DNA of 33,180 bases from NCBI GenBank assembly GCA_017302075.1, contig JAFLEB010000015.1:1-33180 (forward strand), written 5' to 3'. Positions 1 to 8,143 of the stretch are shown in pieces; within the stretch, counting starts at the first letter, position 1; each line of letters begins with the position of its first letter. This DNA is from Lysobacterales bacterium. Its GTDB lineage: Bacteria > Pseudomonadota > Gammaproteobacteria > Xanthomonadales > Xanthomonadaceae. Below the pieces are notes generated by a model. That model was given only the letters and a program-made list of their open reading frames with translations, was not told where the DNA came from and ran no database searches. The translations under genes were made by a program, and so were the position numbers.

Positions 1-614
1 TCCCCGGTGCGCAGGTTGTACAGCATGTAATTGCTGCCGAACGTGCGCGGATCCATCTGGGTGATGATGACGTTGTCGGGATCCAGCGGCAGCGTGTTGA
101 CCAGCGACGAGGTGCCCACGAGCTCCAGGCAGCGCCGCATGTCCTCGTCCATGTCGATCTTGCTGGTCTTCGCGGCGAAGGCCTCGTCGAACTTCTTCTG
201 GCTGGTGTCGGTCAGGTAGGTCTTGCTGACGAAGGTCTTGGTGGCGCCGTTGGTCTTGCCCTCGCCGCAGCCGCCGAGTTGCCCGGTCCATTCCTGCCGC
301 GCGATGACGAGGATGCGGTCAGCCTTCATCGCATTCGCCGCCACGAACTTCATGCGGTCGCCCGAGGGCGTGATCCGCGAGCCCGCGTCGAGGTTGCCGA
401 GGTCCCAGCTCGCCAGGGCGGTGGCGCTGCCGTCCCCGCCGGGCGCAGCGACCAGCGCGACCACGTTCTTGCCATCGGCGCTCATCGAGACCGACTGGAT
501 GTCGGGCAGTTTCGCGAGGGCCTCGACTGGAATCGGTTCCCCCGCCGTGGATGCCAGGCTGGCGGTGGCGAGGGCGAGGGCGAGCAAGTGTCGTGTCGGC
601 ATGGATAGCGTCAT
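1..614 (-). CDS. S9-type (prolyl oligopeptidase-like) exported peptidase, N-terminal part
   Basis: The reverse strand is open from an ATG at 614 to the left edge of the window, giving 204 visible residues; the C-terminal catalytic domain lies outside. The start MTLSMPTRHLLALALATASL (a second ATG lies at 602) has a short basic segment, a hydrophobic Leu/Ala core and small residues before GEPIP, as in a Sec signal peptide. A GGGGA lies about 8 bases before the 614 ATG. The next residues (PIPVEALAKLPDIQSVSMSA then DGK) resemble the first strands of the beta-propeller of Xanthomonadaceae S9 peptidases, which cleave short peptides in the periplasm. The Ser-Asp-His triad cannot be checked here, so the family call rests on N-terminal resemblance only. 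The gene is divergent from apbC, with about 220 bases between them. Confidence 0.6.
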   Translation of the reverse strand, partial: MTLSMPTRHLLALALATASLASTAGEPIPVEALAKLPDIQSVSMSADGKNVVALVAAPGGDGSATALASWDLGNLDAGSRITPSGDRMKFVAANAMKADRILVIARQEWTGQLGGCGEGKTNGATKTFVSKTYLTDTSQKKFDEAFAAKTSKIDMDEDMRRCLELVGTSSLVNTLPLDPDNVIITQMDPRTFGSNYMLYNLRTG

Positions 615-834
615 GGATGGGTCCCCGGGGCGGTCATTTCGAATCTCGAAGATTAGCAGCGCACTGCCGCGCCGCGGTGGAGATGGCGGCAGGGGCCGGC
701 ATTTTGGCGATGCGTAGTCGCAGGCAGCCTCCCAACGACGCGGACGGCGCTGACCTGAAACCGTTCGCACTTGCCGGGGCTGGCGGCGGGGGGGCAGCAT
801 GCGCACCCCGGTTGCATCCCCCGCAGGTCCCACC
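615..834. other. Divergent intergenic region between peptidase and apbC genes
   Basis: This 220-base stretch holds no convincing gene. On the reverse strand TAATCT (plus 652-657) is a possible -10 for the peptidase, without a recognisable -35. A small inverted repeat TTCGA-ATC-TCGAA lies at 638-650, just upstream of the peptidase start, and could be a protein-binding site; nothing else supports this. No clear sigma-70 promoter for apbC was found. Confidence 0.3.
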
Positions 835-1680
835 ATGCCGCGCCTTCCTCCCCACGCCGTGCAGGGCGAGCTCAAGCCGCTCGCCAACGTCCGCAACATC
901 ATCGCCGTCGGTTCCGGCAAGGGCGGGGTGGGCAAGTCCACCACCGCGGTCAACCTCGCGTTGGCGCTGGCCGCCGAAGGCCTGGCGGTGGGCGTGCTCG
1001 ACGCCGACATCTACGGCCCCAGCGTGCCGATGATGCTGGGCCTGTCCGGGCGCCCGGAGAGTCCCGACGGCAAGACCATCGAGCCGATGCGCGCGCATGG
1101 CGTGGCGGCGATGTCGATCGGGCTGCTGGTGGACCAGGACGCGCCGACGATCTGGCGCGGGCCGATGGCGACCTCCGCGCTGACCCAGCTGCTCAACGAC
1201 ACCCGCTGGGGCGACCTCGACGTGCTGGTGGTCGACCTGCCGCCCGGGACCGGCGACATCCAGCTGACCATGGCGCAGAAGATCCCGGTCGCGGGCGCGG
1301 TGGTGGTGACCACTCCGCAGGACGTGGCCACGCTCGACGCGGGCAAGGCGCTGAAGATGTTCGAGAAGGTCTCGATCCCGGTGCTCGGCCTGGTCGAGAA
1401 CATGGCCGTCCACGTCTGCAGCGCCTGCGGCCATGCCGAGCACCTGTTCGGCGAGGGCGGCGCGGCGCGGATGTCGGCGCGCCACGGGGTGCCGGTGCTG
1501 GGCGCGTTGCCCTTGGAGATCGGCATCCGCGAGCAGGGTGATGCCGGCGCGCCGATCGTGGTCGCCCGGCCGGATTCGGCGGCGGCACGGGCGTATCGCG
1601 CGGTCGCGCGAGCCTTGCTGGCCGAACTCGACCAGCGCCCGAAGCTGCGTGGCGGGATCCTGGCGCAATTGCTGGGCTGA
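835..1680 (+). CDS. apbC: Mrp/ApbC family iron-sulfur cluster carrier ATPase
   Basis: This is a P-loop ATPase of the Mrp/NBP35 group, cytosolic carriers that hold a 4Fe-4S cluster at a dimer interface and pass it to apo-proteins. From the ATG at 835 it has 281 residues. The deviant Walker A motif GKGGVGKST is near residues 28-36, followed by the conserved DADIYGPSVP, and then VVDLPPGTGD (switch/Walker B region). The cluster-binding CxxC is C195-S-A-C198, followed by GHAEHLFG. The protein lacks the N-terminal MIP18/DUF59 domain of E. coli Mrp (369 aa), so it is the short form. The frame extends to an ATG at 799, adding 12 residues after a G-rich stretch. I prefer 835 because MPRLPPHAVQGE matches usual family N-termini and an AGG lies upstream. 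It is followed at 79 bases by dcd, which has its own promoter-like element. Confidence 0.93.
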   Translation: MPRLPPHAVQGELKPLANVRNIIAVGSGKGGVGKSTTAVNLALALAAEGLAVGVLDADIYGPSVPMMLGLSGRPESPDGKTIEPMRAHGVAAMSIGLLVDQDAPTIWRGPMATSALTQLLNDTRWGDLDVLVVDLPPGTGDIQLTMAQKIPVAGAVVVTTPQDVATLDAGKALKMFEKVSIPVLGLVENMAVHVCSACGHAEHLFGEGGAARMSARHGVPVLGALPLEIGIREQGDAGAPIVVARPDSAAARAYRAVARALLAELDQRPKLRGGILAQLLG

Positions 1681-1690
1681 GCGGGGCGTC

Positions 1691-1711
1691 CCCGCCGCCG
1701 CGGGCGGCGGG
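1691..1711 (+). terminator. Strong GC hairpin after apbC (no T-tract)
   Basis: A perfect 9-bp stem CCCGCCGCC / GGCGGCGGG with a three-base loop lies 10 bases after the apbC stop. No run of T follows, so it is not a canonical intrinsic terminator. It could protect the 3' end of the apbC message, pause polymerase or aid Rho termination. It sits just upstream of the putative dcd -10. Confidence 0.4.
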
Positions 1712-1726
1712 CCCGGGGGCTTGGCT

Positions 1727-1732
1727 TAGAAT
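1727..1732 (+). promoter_or_regulatory. Putative -10 element of dcd promoter
   Basis: TAGAAT (within TTAGAAT) lies 27 bases before the dcd start codon, which would give a leader of about 20 bases. No good -35 is visible in the G-rich stretch upstream. The element resembles other -10 candidates in this window (TAGACT, TAGGCT). Confidence 0.45.
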
Positions 1733-1759
1733 GGCGACCCCGTCCCGACGAAGACCCGC

Positions 1760-2332
1760 ATGAGCATCAAGAGCGACCGCTGGATCCGCCGCATGGCCCA
1801 GGAGCACGGCATGCTGGAGCCGTTCGAGCCGGGCCAGGTGAAGCAGGTCGACGGCCAGCGCATCGTCAGCTACGGCACCTCCAGCTACGGCTACGACGTG
1901 CGCTGCTCGCGCGAGTTCAAGGTGTTCACCAACATCAACTCCACCATCGTCGATCCCAAGCACTTCGACCCGAAAAGCTTCGTCGACGTGGTGGCCGACG
2001 AGTGCATCATCCCGCCGAATTCGTTCGCGCTGGCGCGCACCGTCGAGTACTTCCGCATCCCCCGCGACACCCTGGTGGTCTGCCTCGGCAAGAGCACCTA
2101 CGCGCGCTGCGGCATCATCGTCAACGTGACCCCGCTGGAACCCGAGTGGGAAGGGCACGTCACGCTGGAGTTCAGCAACACCACGCCGCTGCCGGCGCGC
2201 ATCTACGCCAACGAGGGCGTAGCGCAGATGCTGTTCTTCCAGGCCGATCCCGACGACGTCTGCGAGACCAGCTACAAGGACCGCGGCGGCAAGTACCAGG
2301 GCCAGACCGGGGTCACCCTGCCGAAGACCTGA
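1760..2332 (+). CDS. dcd: dCTP deaminase
   Basis: Cytosolic trimeric enzyme that deaminates dCTP to dUTP, the main source of dUMP for thymidylate synthesis in gammaproteobacteria. The 190-residue product has the usual full length (E. coli 193). The start [13 protein letters not shown] is the family N-terminus. SYGYDVR near residues 42-48 and GKSTYAR near 110-116 supply the conserved Ser and Arg, and the catalytic glutamate is most likely E137 in VTLEFSN, matching E138 of E. coli. The C-terminal [12 protein letters not shown] segment closes over the nucleotide. It probably has its own promoter after apbC. Its stop is only nine bases from the stop of the convergent DUF6090-like operon. Confidence 0.97.
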   Translation: MSIKSDRWIRRMAQEHGMLEPFEPGQVKQVDGQRIVSYGTSSYGYDVRCSREFKVFTNINSTIVDPKHFDPKSFVDVVADECIIPPNSFALARTVEYFRIPRDTLVVCLGKSTYARCGIIVNVTPLEPEWEGHVTLEFSNTTPLPARIYANEGVAQMLFFQADPDDVCETSYKDRGGKYQGQTGVTLPKT

Positions 2333-2341
2333 GGCGCGGAT

Positions 2342-3112
2342 TCAACCGCGCTTGGTTTCCGCATCGATCGCTTCGATCAGCGTGCGGCAGCTTCGCCGCA
2401 ACTCTTCCATCTGCGCGTTCATCGTCCCGTACTCGAGGATGGTCATCATGAAGCCATTCTTCAGCGTGCGGTTGCGCAGGTAGGCCTCGAACGTCGCGAC
2501 GTCCACCGCGCCCTTGCGCCCGGACCTGCCGCCCGATGCCGCGTATTCGTAGTCGGCGACCAGCGCCTCGGTGTCCATGGTCTCGTACAGCGGCTTGTAC
2601 AGCGCGGTCTCGGTGTCGAAGCGGTAGTGGTCCTCCTCGCCCTCCATCCTCCGGTAGAGCGCCTGGATGTCCAGCAACTGGTCCTTGATCGCGTGGTTGC
2701 GGAGCAGCGAGAAATTGCCGGAGTTCACCAGTTCCTGATAGCTGTTGTCGCCGAGGTAGAAGCGTTCCCAGTTGTAGATGCCGATACCGTCGGCGTTGAA
2801 TGCGCTGGCGTCCTCGATCGGCTTGCCGTTGAAGTGGTCGAGGATCCTGCGCGCCGCCGCGATCCGCGCGGTGCGGACCTCCAGGGTGCGGTCCATCGCG
2901 GCGATGTTGGCCACCAGGTCGGCGCGGATGTTGGCCAGGTGAACGAGTTCCTTCTGGCGGTCCTTGCGCGCGTCGCTCCAGTTGTTGATCTGCAGCGCGA
3001 TGAGGATGCCGACCACCACCAGCACGATTTCGCCCACCGCGTAGGCCAGGTAGCGGGTCAAGCGGTTCTCGGCCAGCAGGCGGTGGCGGGCGTTGCGCAG
3101 GAGGGGGATCAT
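2342..3112 (-). CDS. DUF6090-like single-pass membrane protein (member G, last gene of operon)
   Basis: A 256-residue protein starting MIPLLRNARHRLLAENRL, followed by one membrane segment at about residues 24-42 (YAVGEIVLVVVGILIALQI) and NNWSDARK. The GEI...VGILIALQINNW block is the hallmark of the DUF6090 family, whose function is unknown. The basic N-terminus predicts N-in topology with the rest in the periplasm. The body is mostly charged and helical. It carries the motif shared by this operon's paralogues, NSYQELVNSGNFSLLRN at residues 123-139. One cysteine (RRSCRTL) lies near the C-terminus. The start is fixed by an ATGA overlap with the gene upstream (3109-3867), implying translational coupling. 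The frame extends to 3202, but that part lies inside the upstream gene. Family call is likely; function unknown. Confidence 0.82.
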   Translation of the reverse strand: MIPLLRNARHRLLAENRLTRYLAYAVGEIVLVVVGILIALQINNWSDARKDRQKELVHLANIRADLVANIAAMDRTLEVRTARIAAARRILDHFNGKPIEDASAFNADGIGIYNWERFYLGDNSYQELVNSGNFSLLRNHAIKDQLLDIQALYRRMEGEEDHYRFDTETALYKPLYETMDTEALVADYEYAASGGRSGRKGAVDVATFEAYLRNRTLKNGFMMTILEYGTMNAQMEELRRSCRTLIEAIDAETKRG

Positions 3113-3867
3113 GGCTCGGCCAGCTCCTCGTCGATGGCGAGCCGCAACGCCTTGGTTTCCAGGCTGCTGTTGTGCAGCAGGTTCCAGTTGAGGATGGCCC
3201 ACTCGCGCTGGCTGCGCAGGTATGCGGCGAATCCCGGATTGTCCCGCGCGAGGGCCACGATGTCCGATGCCGGGCGCTGGTCGAAGACCGACAGTCCCAT
3301 CGGATACTGCTGGTGGACCACGCCTTCGGTCCGGAAGATGCGGAACACGTTGGTCTGCGTGTCCAGCAGGTCGTCGTAGTTTCCGTAGTAGGTCTGGATG
3401 TGGCGCGCCAGTTCGCGATTCTTCAGCAGTCCCAGGCGACCCGAATTGATCAGCGACTCGTAGGCATTGCGCGAGCGCACCGACACGCGCACCAGGTTGA
3501 TCGAGCCCAGCAACTGGTCAAGTTGGCCGGGCGGGAAGGGCTCGACGTGCGGACCTTTCCACGCCCTCGATGCCAGCATGATCGTGGTGGGCAGGCGGGT
3601 GCCGAAGGCTTCCTGGTAGATGTAGTCGACGGCGGCAATGCGCATCTTCGCCGAGTCGATGAGCTCCTCGCCGACGGTTTCGTGCGTGCGCAGGTCCTGG
3701 GCGATCTCGGTCAAGTGGCCGCGCACCAGCGCGCGTTCGGTGCGTTCCTCGTTCCAGTTCGCGGCCTGGATGCCCAGGAATACACCGGCGACCAGCAGCA
3801 CGAACTCGACCGCGATGGCCGTCCAGTTCTGCTCCCTCAACGATTGCGAAAAGCGGCGCAGCAGCAT
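3109..3867 (-). CDS. DUF6090-like membrane protein paralogue (member F)
   Basis: This 252-residue protein begins MLLRRFSQSLREQNWTAIAV and has a single membrane segment at about 18-37 containing EFVLLVAGVFLGIQ, then AANWNEER. That module is nearly identical to the N-termini of members A, C and D. The mid-protein paralogue motif is NAYESLINSGRLGLLKN (134-150). No cysteine is present. Positive residues before the membrane segment predict a periplasmic body. GAGGGA lies about 8 bases before the ATG at 3867, and the longer frame (to 4122) runs into the TPR gene, so this start is preferred. It begins 20 bases after the TPR protein gene and overlaps member G by four bases. Homology to the other members is clear from the two motifs; molecular function is unknown. 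Confidence 0.8.
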   Translation of the reverse strand: MLLRRFSQSLREQNWTAIAVEFVLLVAGVFLGIQAANWNEERTERALVRGHLTEIAQDLRTHETVGEELIDSAKMRIAAVDYIYQEAFGTRLPTTIMLASRAWKGPHVEPFPPGQLDQLLGSINLVRVSVRSRNAYESLINSGRLGLLKNRELARHIQTYYGNYDDLLDTQTNVFRIFRTEGVVHQQYPMGLSVFDQRPASDIVALARDNPGFAAYLRSQREWAILNWNLLHNSSLETKALRLAIDEELAEP

Positions 3868-3887
3868 GGTCGTGTCCCTCGTCGCCT

Positions 3888-5759
3888 TCACCGGCAGGCG
3901 TAATCGCCGCTTGCGGACTTCATGCACATGTCCGGCGGGCCGTACTTGTCCCACAGGGCCGGGAAGCCCTTGGCCTGGATGTAGGCCGGGAACTCCGGCA
4001 ACGCGCGCAGCGATTTGCCGGCCGGGCTGAACAGGTAGGCCATGAAGTCGGTGTTGTCCACCTTCACCCGCGTGCGTTCCAGTTCCATCGCCTGTGCGCC
4101 AGCGCCGAGTTGCGCCAGCCACAGGGACATCATGCCGGGCACGAATTCCGGATCGGAACGGAGGTAGGCCTCGATCGCGGCGACTGCGTGCTTGCGGGCT
4201 GCGGCATCGCCACCGATCAAGCCGTCGGCGAGCGCTTGTCGAGACACTGGCCGCAACTGGCCAAGCATCGGGTCAGAGCCGTCCACCCAGATCCGCTTGG
4301 CGCGCTCGCGTTCGCCACGACGGAATGCGATCTCGCCCAGTTCGCGCCCTGCCAGTCGCAGGCCGGCGGACCAGGCGCGTTCCAGCAACGGCGTGGCATC
4401 GTCGATGTCGCCATCCCGCAGGTACAGCACCCCGCGCCAGCGCATCACGTTCGGTACCAGCGGGTCGACGGCCAGCGCGTGGTCGATGCGTGCCACCCCG
4501 GCGCGTTTGTAGCCGCTGCGGACCAACGTGAGCCCGAACCAGAAATTGCTGGTGATGTCGTCGGGATCGAGGCGCAGGGCCTTCTCGAAATATTCGCGCG
4601 ACTCGATCAATCCGTCGCCGGACAGCGGTGCGGCCATCGCCATCGCCGCCCAAGGTTCGGCCAGGCGTGGATCCAGTTCGATTGCGCGACGCGCATTGGC
4701 GCGTACCTGCTTTTCGCGATCCGCGTAGTGGCCTGGCACATAGGTCGGCAGGATGGCGTGCACCGCCGACAGCCGGGAGTACGCACGGGCGTAACCCGGG
4801 TCGAGCGCGATCGCCCGTTCCAGCAGTTTCACGGCATCCAGCATGCGCGCGCCGTCGCGGCGGTCGAAGATGGACGATGCCTGCAGGTACAGGTCGTAGG
4901 CTTGCTGGTCCTGGGTGCCGGCATCGACCAGCCTGCGCACCTGGTCCCCGGACAGCGTGAGTTTCAGCTTCGCGGCGATGGCCTGGGCGATGCGCTCCTG
5001 CAACGCGAAGACGTCCTGCAGGTTGCCGTCGTAGGCTTCCGACCACTGGTGGTAGCCGTCCTGCACGCGGATCAGCTGGGCGGTGATGCGCACCTTGTCG
5101 CCCTGCTTGCGCACCGAGCCTTCCAGCACGTGCGCGACGCCAAGCGCGGCGCCGATGGCCTTGAGGTCGCCGCTCCTGCCCTTGAACCGGAACGACGAGG
5201 TGCGACCGGCGACCTTGAGGTCCTTGACCTGCGCCAGCGCATTGAGGATTTCCTCGGCGATGCCGTCGGAGAAGTATTCGTTGTCCTTGTCCGCGCTCAT
5301 GTTCACGAACGGCAGCACGGCGATCGATTTCTCGCTGGTCGCCGGGCGGCGATTGCCCGCGGACGCCTGCACCGTTTGGGTGGTGGCCGCGACCAAGGCG
5401 GCGTCGCGGCGGGGGGCCAGCACGAAGCGGTCGAAGGCGAAGAAGCCCAGCGCCAGCAACAGCACCACGATGATCGCCCGGTCCATCCGCCGGGCGGTCT
5501 GCGGCGCGATCGAGGCCGCCGCGGGCACTTCGGCATCGCGCTTGAGGCCCTCGGGCGTGAGTTCGAACACCCAGGCGAACACCAGCGCGGGCAGGAAGCC
5601 GATCGCCAGCACCACCACCACGCTGCGCGCCATCCACCCGGGCGCGCCGAACAGCGGCAGCACGGTGGCGGCGACCTGGGTCACCAGCCACGCGCCGACC
5701 AGGTACAGCCCGGCCATGCGGATCACGTTGCGGCGACGCAGTTCGGCGAGGAAACTCAC
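3888..5759 (-). CDS. Membrane-anchored TolB/FlgO-like and TPR protein (member E)
   Basis: A 623-residue protein that probably scaffolds other proteins rather than catalysing a reaction. Hydrophobic segments lie near residues 16-37, 46-67 and 95-114; with basic residues at the N-terminus (RRRNVIR) and in the 70-94 loop, the rest should be periplasmic. Residues about 143-265 (from SIAVLPFVNMSADKDNEYFS) form the TolB N-domain/FlgO-like fold found in many TPR proteins and adenylate cyclase-like regulators. Residues about 275-560 are tetratricopeptide repeats (for example LLERAIALDPGYARAYSRLS). The only two cysteines are at the extreme C-terminus (DMCMKSASGDYACR). The start is GTG at 5759 in a GTGA overlap with member D. 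The membrane part resembles TPR proteins common in Xanthomonadaceae. Its place inside a DUF6090-like operon suggests a shared complex, which is inference. Confidence 0.85.
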   Translation of the reverse strand: MSFLAELRRRNVIRMAGLYLVGAWLVTQVAATVLPLFGAPGWMARSVVVVLAIGFLPALVFAWVFELTPEGLKRDAEVPAAASIAPQTARRMDRAIIVVLLLALGFFAFDRFVLAPRRDAALVAATTQTVQASAGNRRPATSEKSIAVLPFVNMSADKDNEYFSDGIAEEILNALAQVKDLKVAGRTSSFRFKGRSGDLKAIGAALGVAHVLEGSVRKQGDKVRITAQLIRVQDGYHQWSEAYDGNLQDVFALQERIAQAIAAKLKLTLSGDQVRRLVDAGTQDQQAYDLYLQASSIFDRRDGARMLDAVKLLERAIALDPGYARAYSRLSAVHAILPTYVPGHYADREKQVRANARRAIELDPRLAEPWAAMAMAAPLSGDGLIESREYFEKALRLDPDDITSNFWFGLTLVRSGYKRAGVARIDHALAVDPLVPNVMRWRGVLYLRDGDIDDATPLLERAWSAGLRLAGRELGEIAFRRGERERAKRIWVDGSDPMLGQLRPVSRQALADGLIGGDAAARKHAVAAIEAYLRSDPEFVPGMMSLWLAQLGAGAQAMELERTRVKVDNTDFMAYLFSPAGKSLRALPEFPAYIQAKGFPALWDKYGPPDMCMKSASGDYACR

Positions 5760-6526
5760 GGCGTCACGTCCTGGCGCGTGCGCGCCAGCATGTCCTGCAC
5801 CAGCGGCGCGTAATTGGCGATCACGCCCATGGCCACCCCCTGGTTGGCCACCCAGAAGCGGAGCTCCGGCAAGAGCGCTGGATCCCGCACGTAGGCGTCG
5901 AGGATCGCCTGCGCCTGGGCTTCGGTGACCGGGGCATCGCAGTCGGGCAGGTACTGCTCACCGGGGTTGGGCTGCCGCCAGCAGTTCGCCCAGATGTGGT
6001 CGGCCACGACCTGCGGCGTCAGCCCGCGCACGATCTTGCGGTACTCGGGTTGCAGCATGAACAGGTAGGCCGTGCCGGAGCCGTTCTCCAGGTAGTACTG
6101 CGACAGCGCATCGCGCAGCCCTTGGTCGCGGATCAGGCCCAGTTCGCCGCCGCTGCGCATCTCCTGGTAGGTCGAGTCGGACGTCACCCACTGCCACAGT
6201 TGGCTGGCCTGGTAGAACGCCAGCACCGTCTTCCAGGCGGAACCGTCCACGCGCTCGCCGGTCTCGGCGTAGCGGATCGCGTCCTTGCCGTGCCGCATCA
6301 CCAGGCCCCAGAAGACCTGGCGACGGCGGATCGAGGTTGCGTCGGCCTCCAGGTTGACGCGGATGCGTGCGAGGTAGGCCTCCGCCTTGGCCTGTTCGAC
6401 GCGCTGCTCGTTCCAGTTCGCGGCCTGGATGCCCAGGAACACGCCGGCGATGAGCAGGACGAACTCGATCAGGATCGTGGTCCAGTTCTGTTCCTTCAGT
6501 GATTGCGAGAAACGGCGCAGGATCAC
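5756..6526 (-). CDS. DUF6090-like membrane protein paralogue (member D)
   Basis: A 256-residue protein with a GTG start at 6526 (reads VILRRFSQSLKEQNW). The start is decided by a strong AAGGAG seven bases upstream and by the GTGA overlap with member C; the longer open frame reaches far into member C and is rejected. One membrane segment (about 18-37, EFVLLIAGVFLGIQ then AANWNEQR) matches members A, C and F. The shared mid-protein motif is STYQEMRSGGELGLIRD (118-134). It has exactly two cysteines (ANCWRQ and LPDCDAP), both in the predicted periplasmic part and close enough to form a disulfide. It overlaps the TPR protein gene by four bases. Function unknown. Confidence 0.78.
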   Translation of the reverse strand: MILRRFSQSLKEQNWTTILIEFVLLIAGVFLGIQAANWNEQRVEQAKAEAYLARIRVNLEADATSIRRRQVFWGLVMRHGKDAIRYAETGERVDGSAWKTVLAFYQASQLWQWVTSDSTYQEMRSGGELGLIRDQGLRDALSQYYLENGSGTAYLFMLQPEYRKIVRGLTPQVVADHIWANCWRQPNPGEQYLPDCDAPVTEAQAQAILDAYVRDPALLPELRFWVANQGVAMGVIANYAPLVQDMLARTRQDVTP

Positions 6527-7269
6527 TTTCGAGGCTCCTTGCCCGTGGTGCAGGGCTTGCCTTCGATGCGCGCGATCTCCGCGCACATCACCCGGGCCTT
6601 GTCGAGCAGGTCGCGGGTCCAGTCCACCTGGGCGATGGTGGCGGCGTTGTTTTCGACGGTGTTGGCCACGAACGCCGGATTCGCGGACAGGGCGGGGAAG
6701 TCGTAGGCCGTGTGGATCTGCCGGCGCTCGCCGGGATCGAACGTCGGCGTCGCGCCATCGAACATGCGGCCGTCGTTGCGCGCCACCAGGCGTGCACGGA
6801 TGAAGTCGACCTGCCGCTCGAGGTAGGCGAGCTGCGCGATGTAGTCCGACACCGCCTTGCGCAGGCGCGGGTCGCCGAGTTCGGAGTACAGCCCGGTGCT
6901 GATCAGCTCGTCGTACACCCCGCGTGGCGGCGACACGGCCGGTGCGTACTGCAGCGAGTCCAGCGCCCGAGCCATCAGCGCGGGATCCGCGCCGGCCCAA
7001 TCGTTGTCCGACAGGCGGCGCAATGCCTCGGTCCGCAATTCGGCCTCGCCGGCCATCACGCCCATCCGGCGTTCGAGGTAGGCGATCGCGGCTTCGCTCT
7101 CCGCATGCAGGCGAGAGAGCGCCGCGCCGCGGCGCGCGTCGAGCTGGCGTTCCTCGTTCCAGTTCGCGACCTGGATGCCGAGGAACACGCCCAGCACCAG
7201 CAGCACGAACTCGATGGCGATGGTCGCCCAGTCCTGGCGATGCAAGGCGTGGCCGAGGCGCTTCAGCAT
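6523..7269 (-). CDS. DUF6090-like membrane protein paralogue (member C)
   Basis: A 248-residue protein from the ATG at 7269, preceded by GGAG at about 7 bases. MLKRLGHALHRQDWATIAI leads into one membrane segment with EFVLLVLGVFLGIQ and VANWNEER. At DNA level this module is almost the same as in member A (65 of 69 bases over 7168-7236 against 8224-8292). The shared motif is GVYDELISTGLYSELGD (117-133). Two cysteines lie near the C-terminus (VMCAEI and KPCTTGK), in the predicted periplasmic part. It starts 25 bases after member B and overlaps member D by GTGA. The frame extends to 7380, but that would overlap member B. Function unknown. Confidence 0.8.
   Translation of the reverse strand: MLKRLGHALHRQDWATIAIEFVLLVLGVFLGIQVANWNEERQLDARRGAALSRLHAESEAAIAYLERRMGVMAGEAELRTEALRRLSDNDWAGADPALMARALDSLQYAPAVSPPRGVYDELISTGLYSELGDPRLRKAVSDYIAQLAYLERQVDFIRARLVARNDGRMFDGATPTFDPGERRQIHTAYDFPALSANPAFVANTVENNAATIAQVDWTRDLLDKARVMCAEIARIEGKPCTTGKEPRK
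7168..7236 (-). repeat. Membrane-module direct repeat, copy in member C
   Basis: This 69-base stretch encoding the membrane segment of member C matches 8224-8292 at 65 of 69 positions by direct reading. More diverged copies encode the same segment in member D (about 6422-6494) and member F (about 3763-3835). The downstream bodies of these genes are far more different, so the module is either constrained or homogenised by gene conversion. Confidence 0.7.
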
Positions 7270-7294
7270 GCGCCGGCTCCGATGCCCGGCGGGG

Positions 7295-8143
7295 TCACTT
7301 GCGGACCTCCGTGCCGGGGACGAGGCCGGTGTTGACGGTGATCTTCCGGTAGTCCCGCCAATCCGCGACCGGATAGCCACCCGCCTTGCAGTAGGCCGTC
7401 ATCCCGGAGAATTCGGCGCCGGCCTCGCGCTCGCCGGAGGCATTGAGGAAGCGTTCGACGACGACGTCGGCGGGTGCGCTGTCGTTGTCGGCGATCAGGC
7501 GCATCCGCTGTTGTGCGTTCAGCGATTCGAATGACGTGATGGAGCGCACTTCGCCGATGCGGGTCAGCAGCTCCGCGCGCACCACCGGGTCCAGCGCGAT
7601 CGGGTCGCGCAGCAGCAACAGCTTCCCTAGCAAGCCCCGGGTCTGGATCTCGACGCCGTAGGAGCCAGCCATGCTGTTGCTGAGGCGGCCGAGAAACGCC
7701 TGCCGTGGCGGCGAAAAATGGTTCGCGGTGCCGTCGGCGATCAACGCGTCCCAGGTCGGGAATCGATAGGGGCGGTTGGGGAAGCGCACCACTTTTTGGG
7801 GTCCGTTGGACGTCTGCACCGGCACCTGTTCAAAGGTATCCGCGCTTTCCAGGACCTTGCGCGCCAGCGCCGCCAGCTGCGCGTCGACGCAGGGCTGGCT
7901 GGCGTACTTTTCGGCCGCCCACAGGAACGCCCACGCGATGTCGCCCTGCAGGCGCGTTTCGGCGTCGGCCACCTTCTGCCGCCAGTTCCATTCCTGCACC
8001 GCCTCGTTGGCCGCCAGCGCGATCACCACGCCCAGCACCACGATCACGATCTCGCTCCAGAACGCGCGCCAGCCCATCGAGGGCGAGAACCGCCGCCAGC
8101 GCGAGCGGCGTTGTTCCACCGGCGTGGCGTGGGTGTCGTTCAC
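7295..8143 (-). CDS. Divergent DUF6090-like membrane protein (member B)
   Basis: A 282-residue protein with a GTG start at 8143, set by the GTGA overlap with the 62-residue gene upstream. A basic cytoplasmic tail of about 28 residues (QRRSRWRRFS) precedes one membrane segment (about 29-47, SEIVIVVLGVVIALAANEA). This keeps the EI(x)n-LGV pattern of the family but replaces the usual NWNEER with EWNWRQK. The shared motif is recognisable but degenerate: PTWDALIADGTANHF at 129-143. There are two cysteines, C85 and C252, both in the predicted periplasmic part. The relationship to the other members is weaker than among A, C, D and F, so it is either a diverged paralogue or a related family. Function unknown. 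Confidence 0.75.
   Translation of the reverse strand: MNDTHATPVEQRRSRWRRFSPSMGWRAFWSEIVIVVLGVVIALAANEAVQEWNWRQKVADAETRLQGDIAWAFLWAAEKYASQPCVDAQLAALARKVLESADTFEQVPVQTSNGPQKVVRFPNRPYRFPTWDALIADGTANHFSPPRQAFLGRLSNSMAGSYGVEIQTRGLLGKLLLLRDPIALDPVVRAELLTRIGEVRSITSFESLNAQQRMRLIADNDSAPADVVVERFLNASGEREAGAEFSGMTAYCKAGGYPVADWRDYRKITVNTGLVPGTEVRK

Noticed and set aside
634..2158. Long reverse-strand frames across apbC and dcd
   Set aside because: Shadows of two recognisable plus-strand enzymes; no family resemblance.
4110..5813. 567-residue open frame on the plus strand antisense to the TPR gene
   Set aside because: It is a GC-rich shadow frame: the reverse strand encodes recognisable TolB/TPR domains with normal codon use, and the antisense product is a biased His/Gln/Arg/Gly-rich string without any domain.
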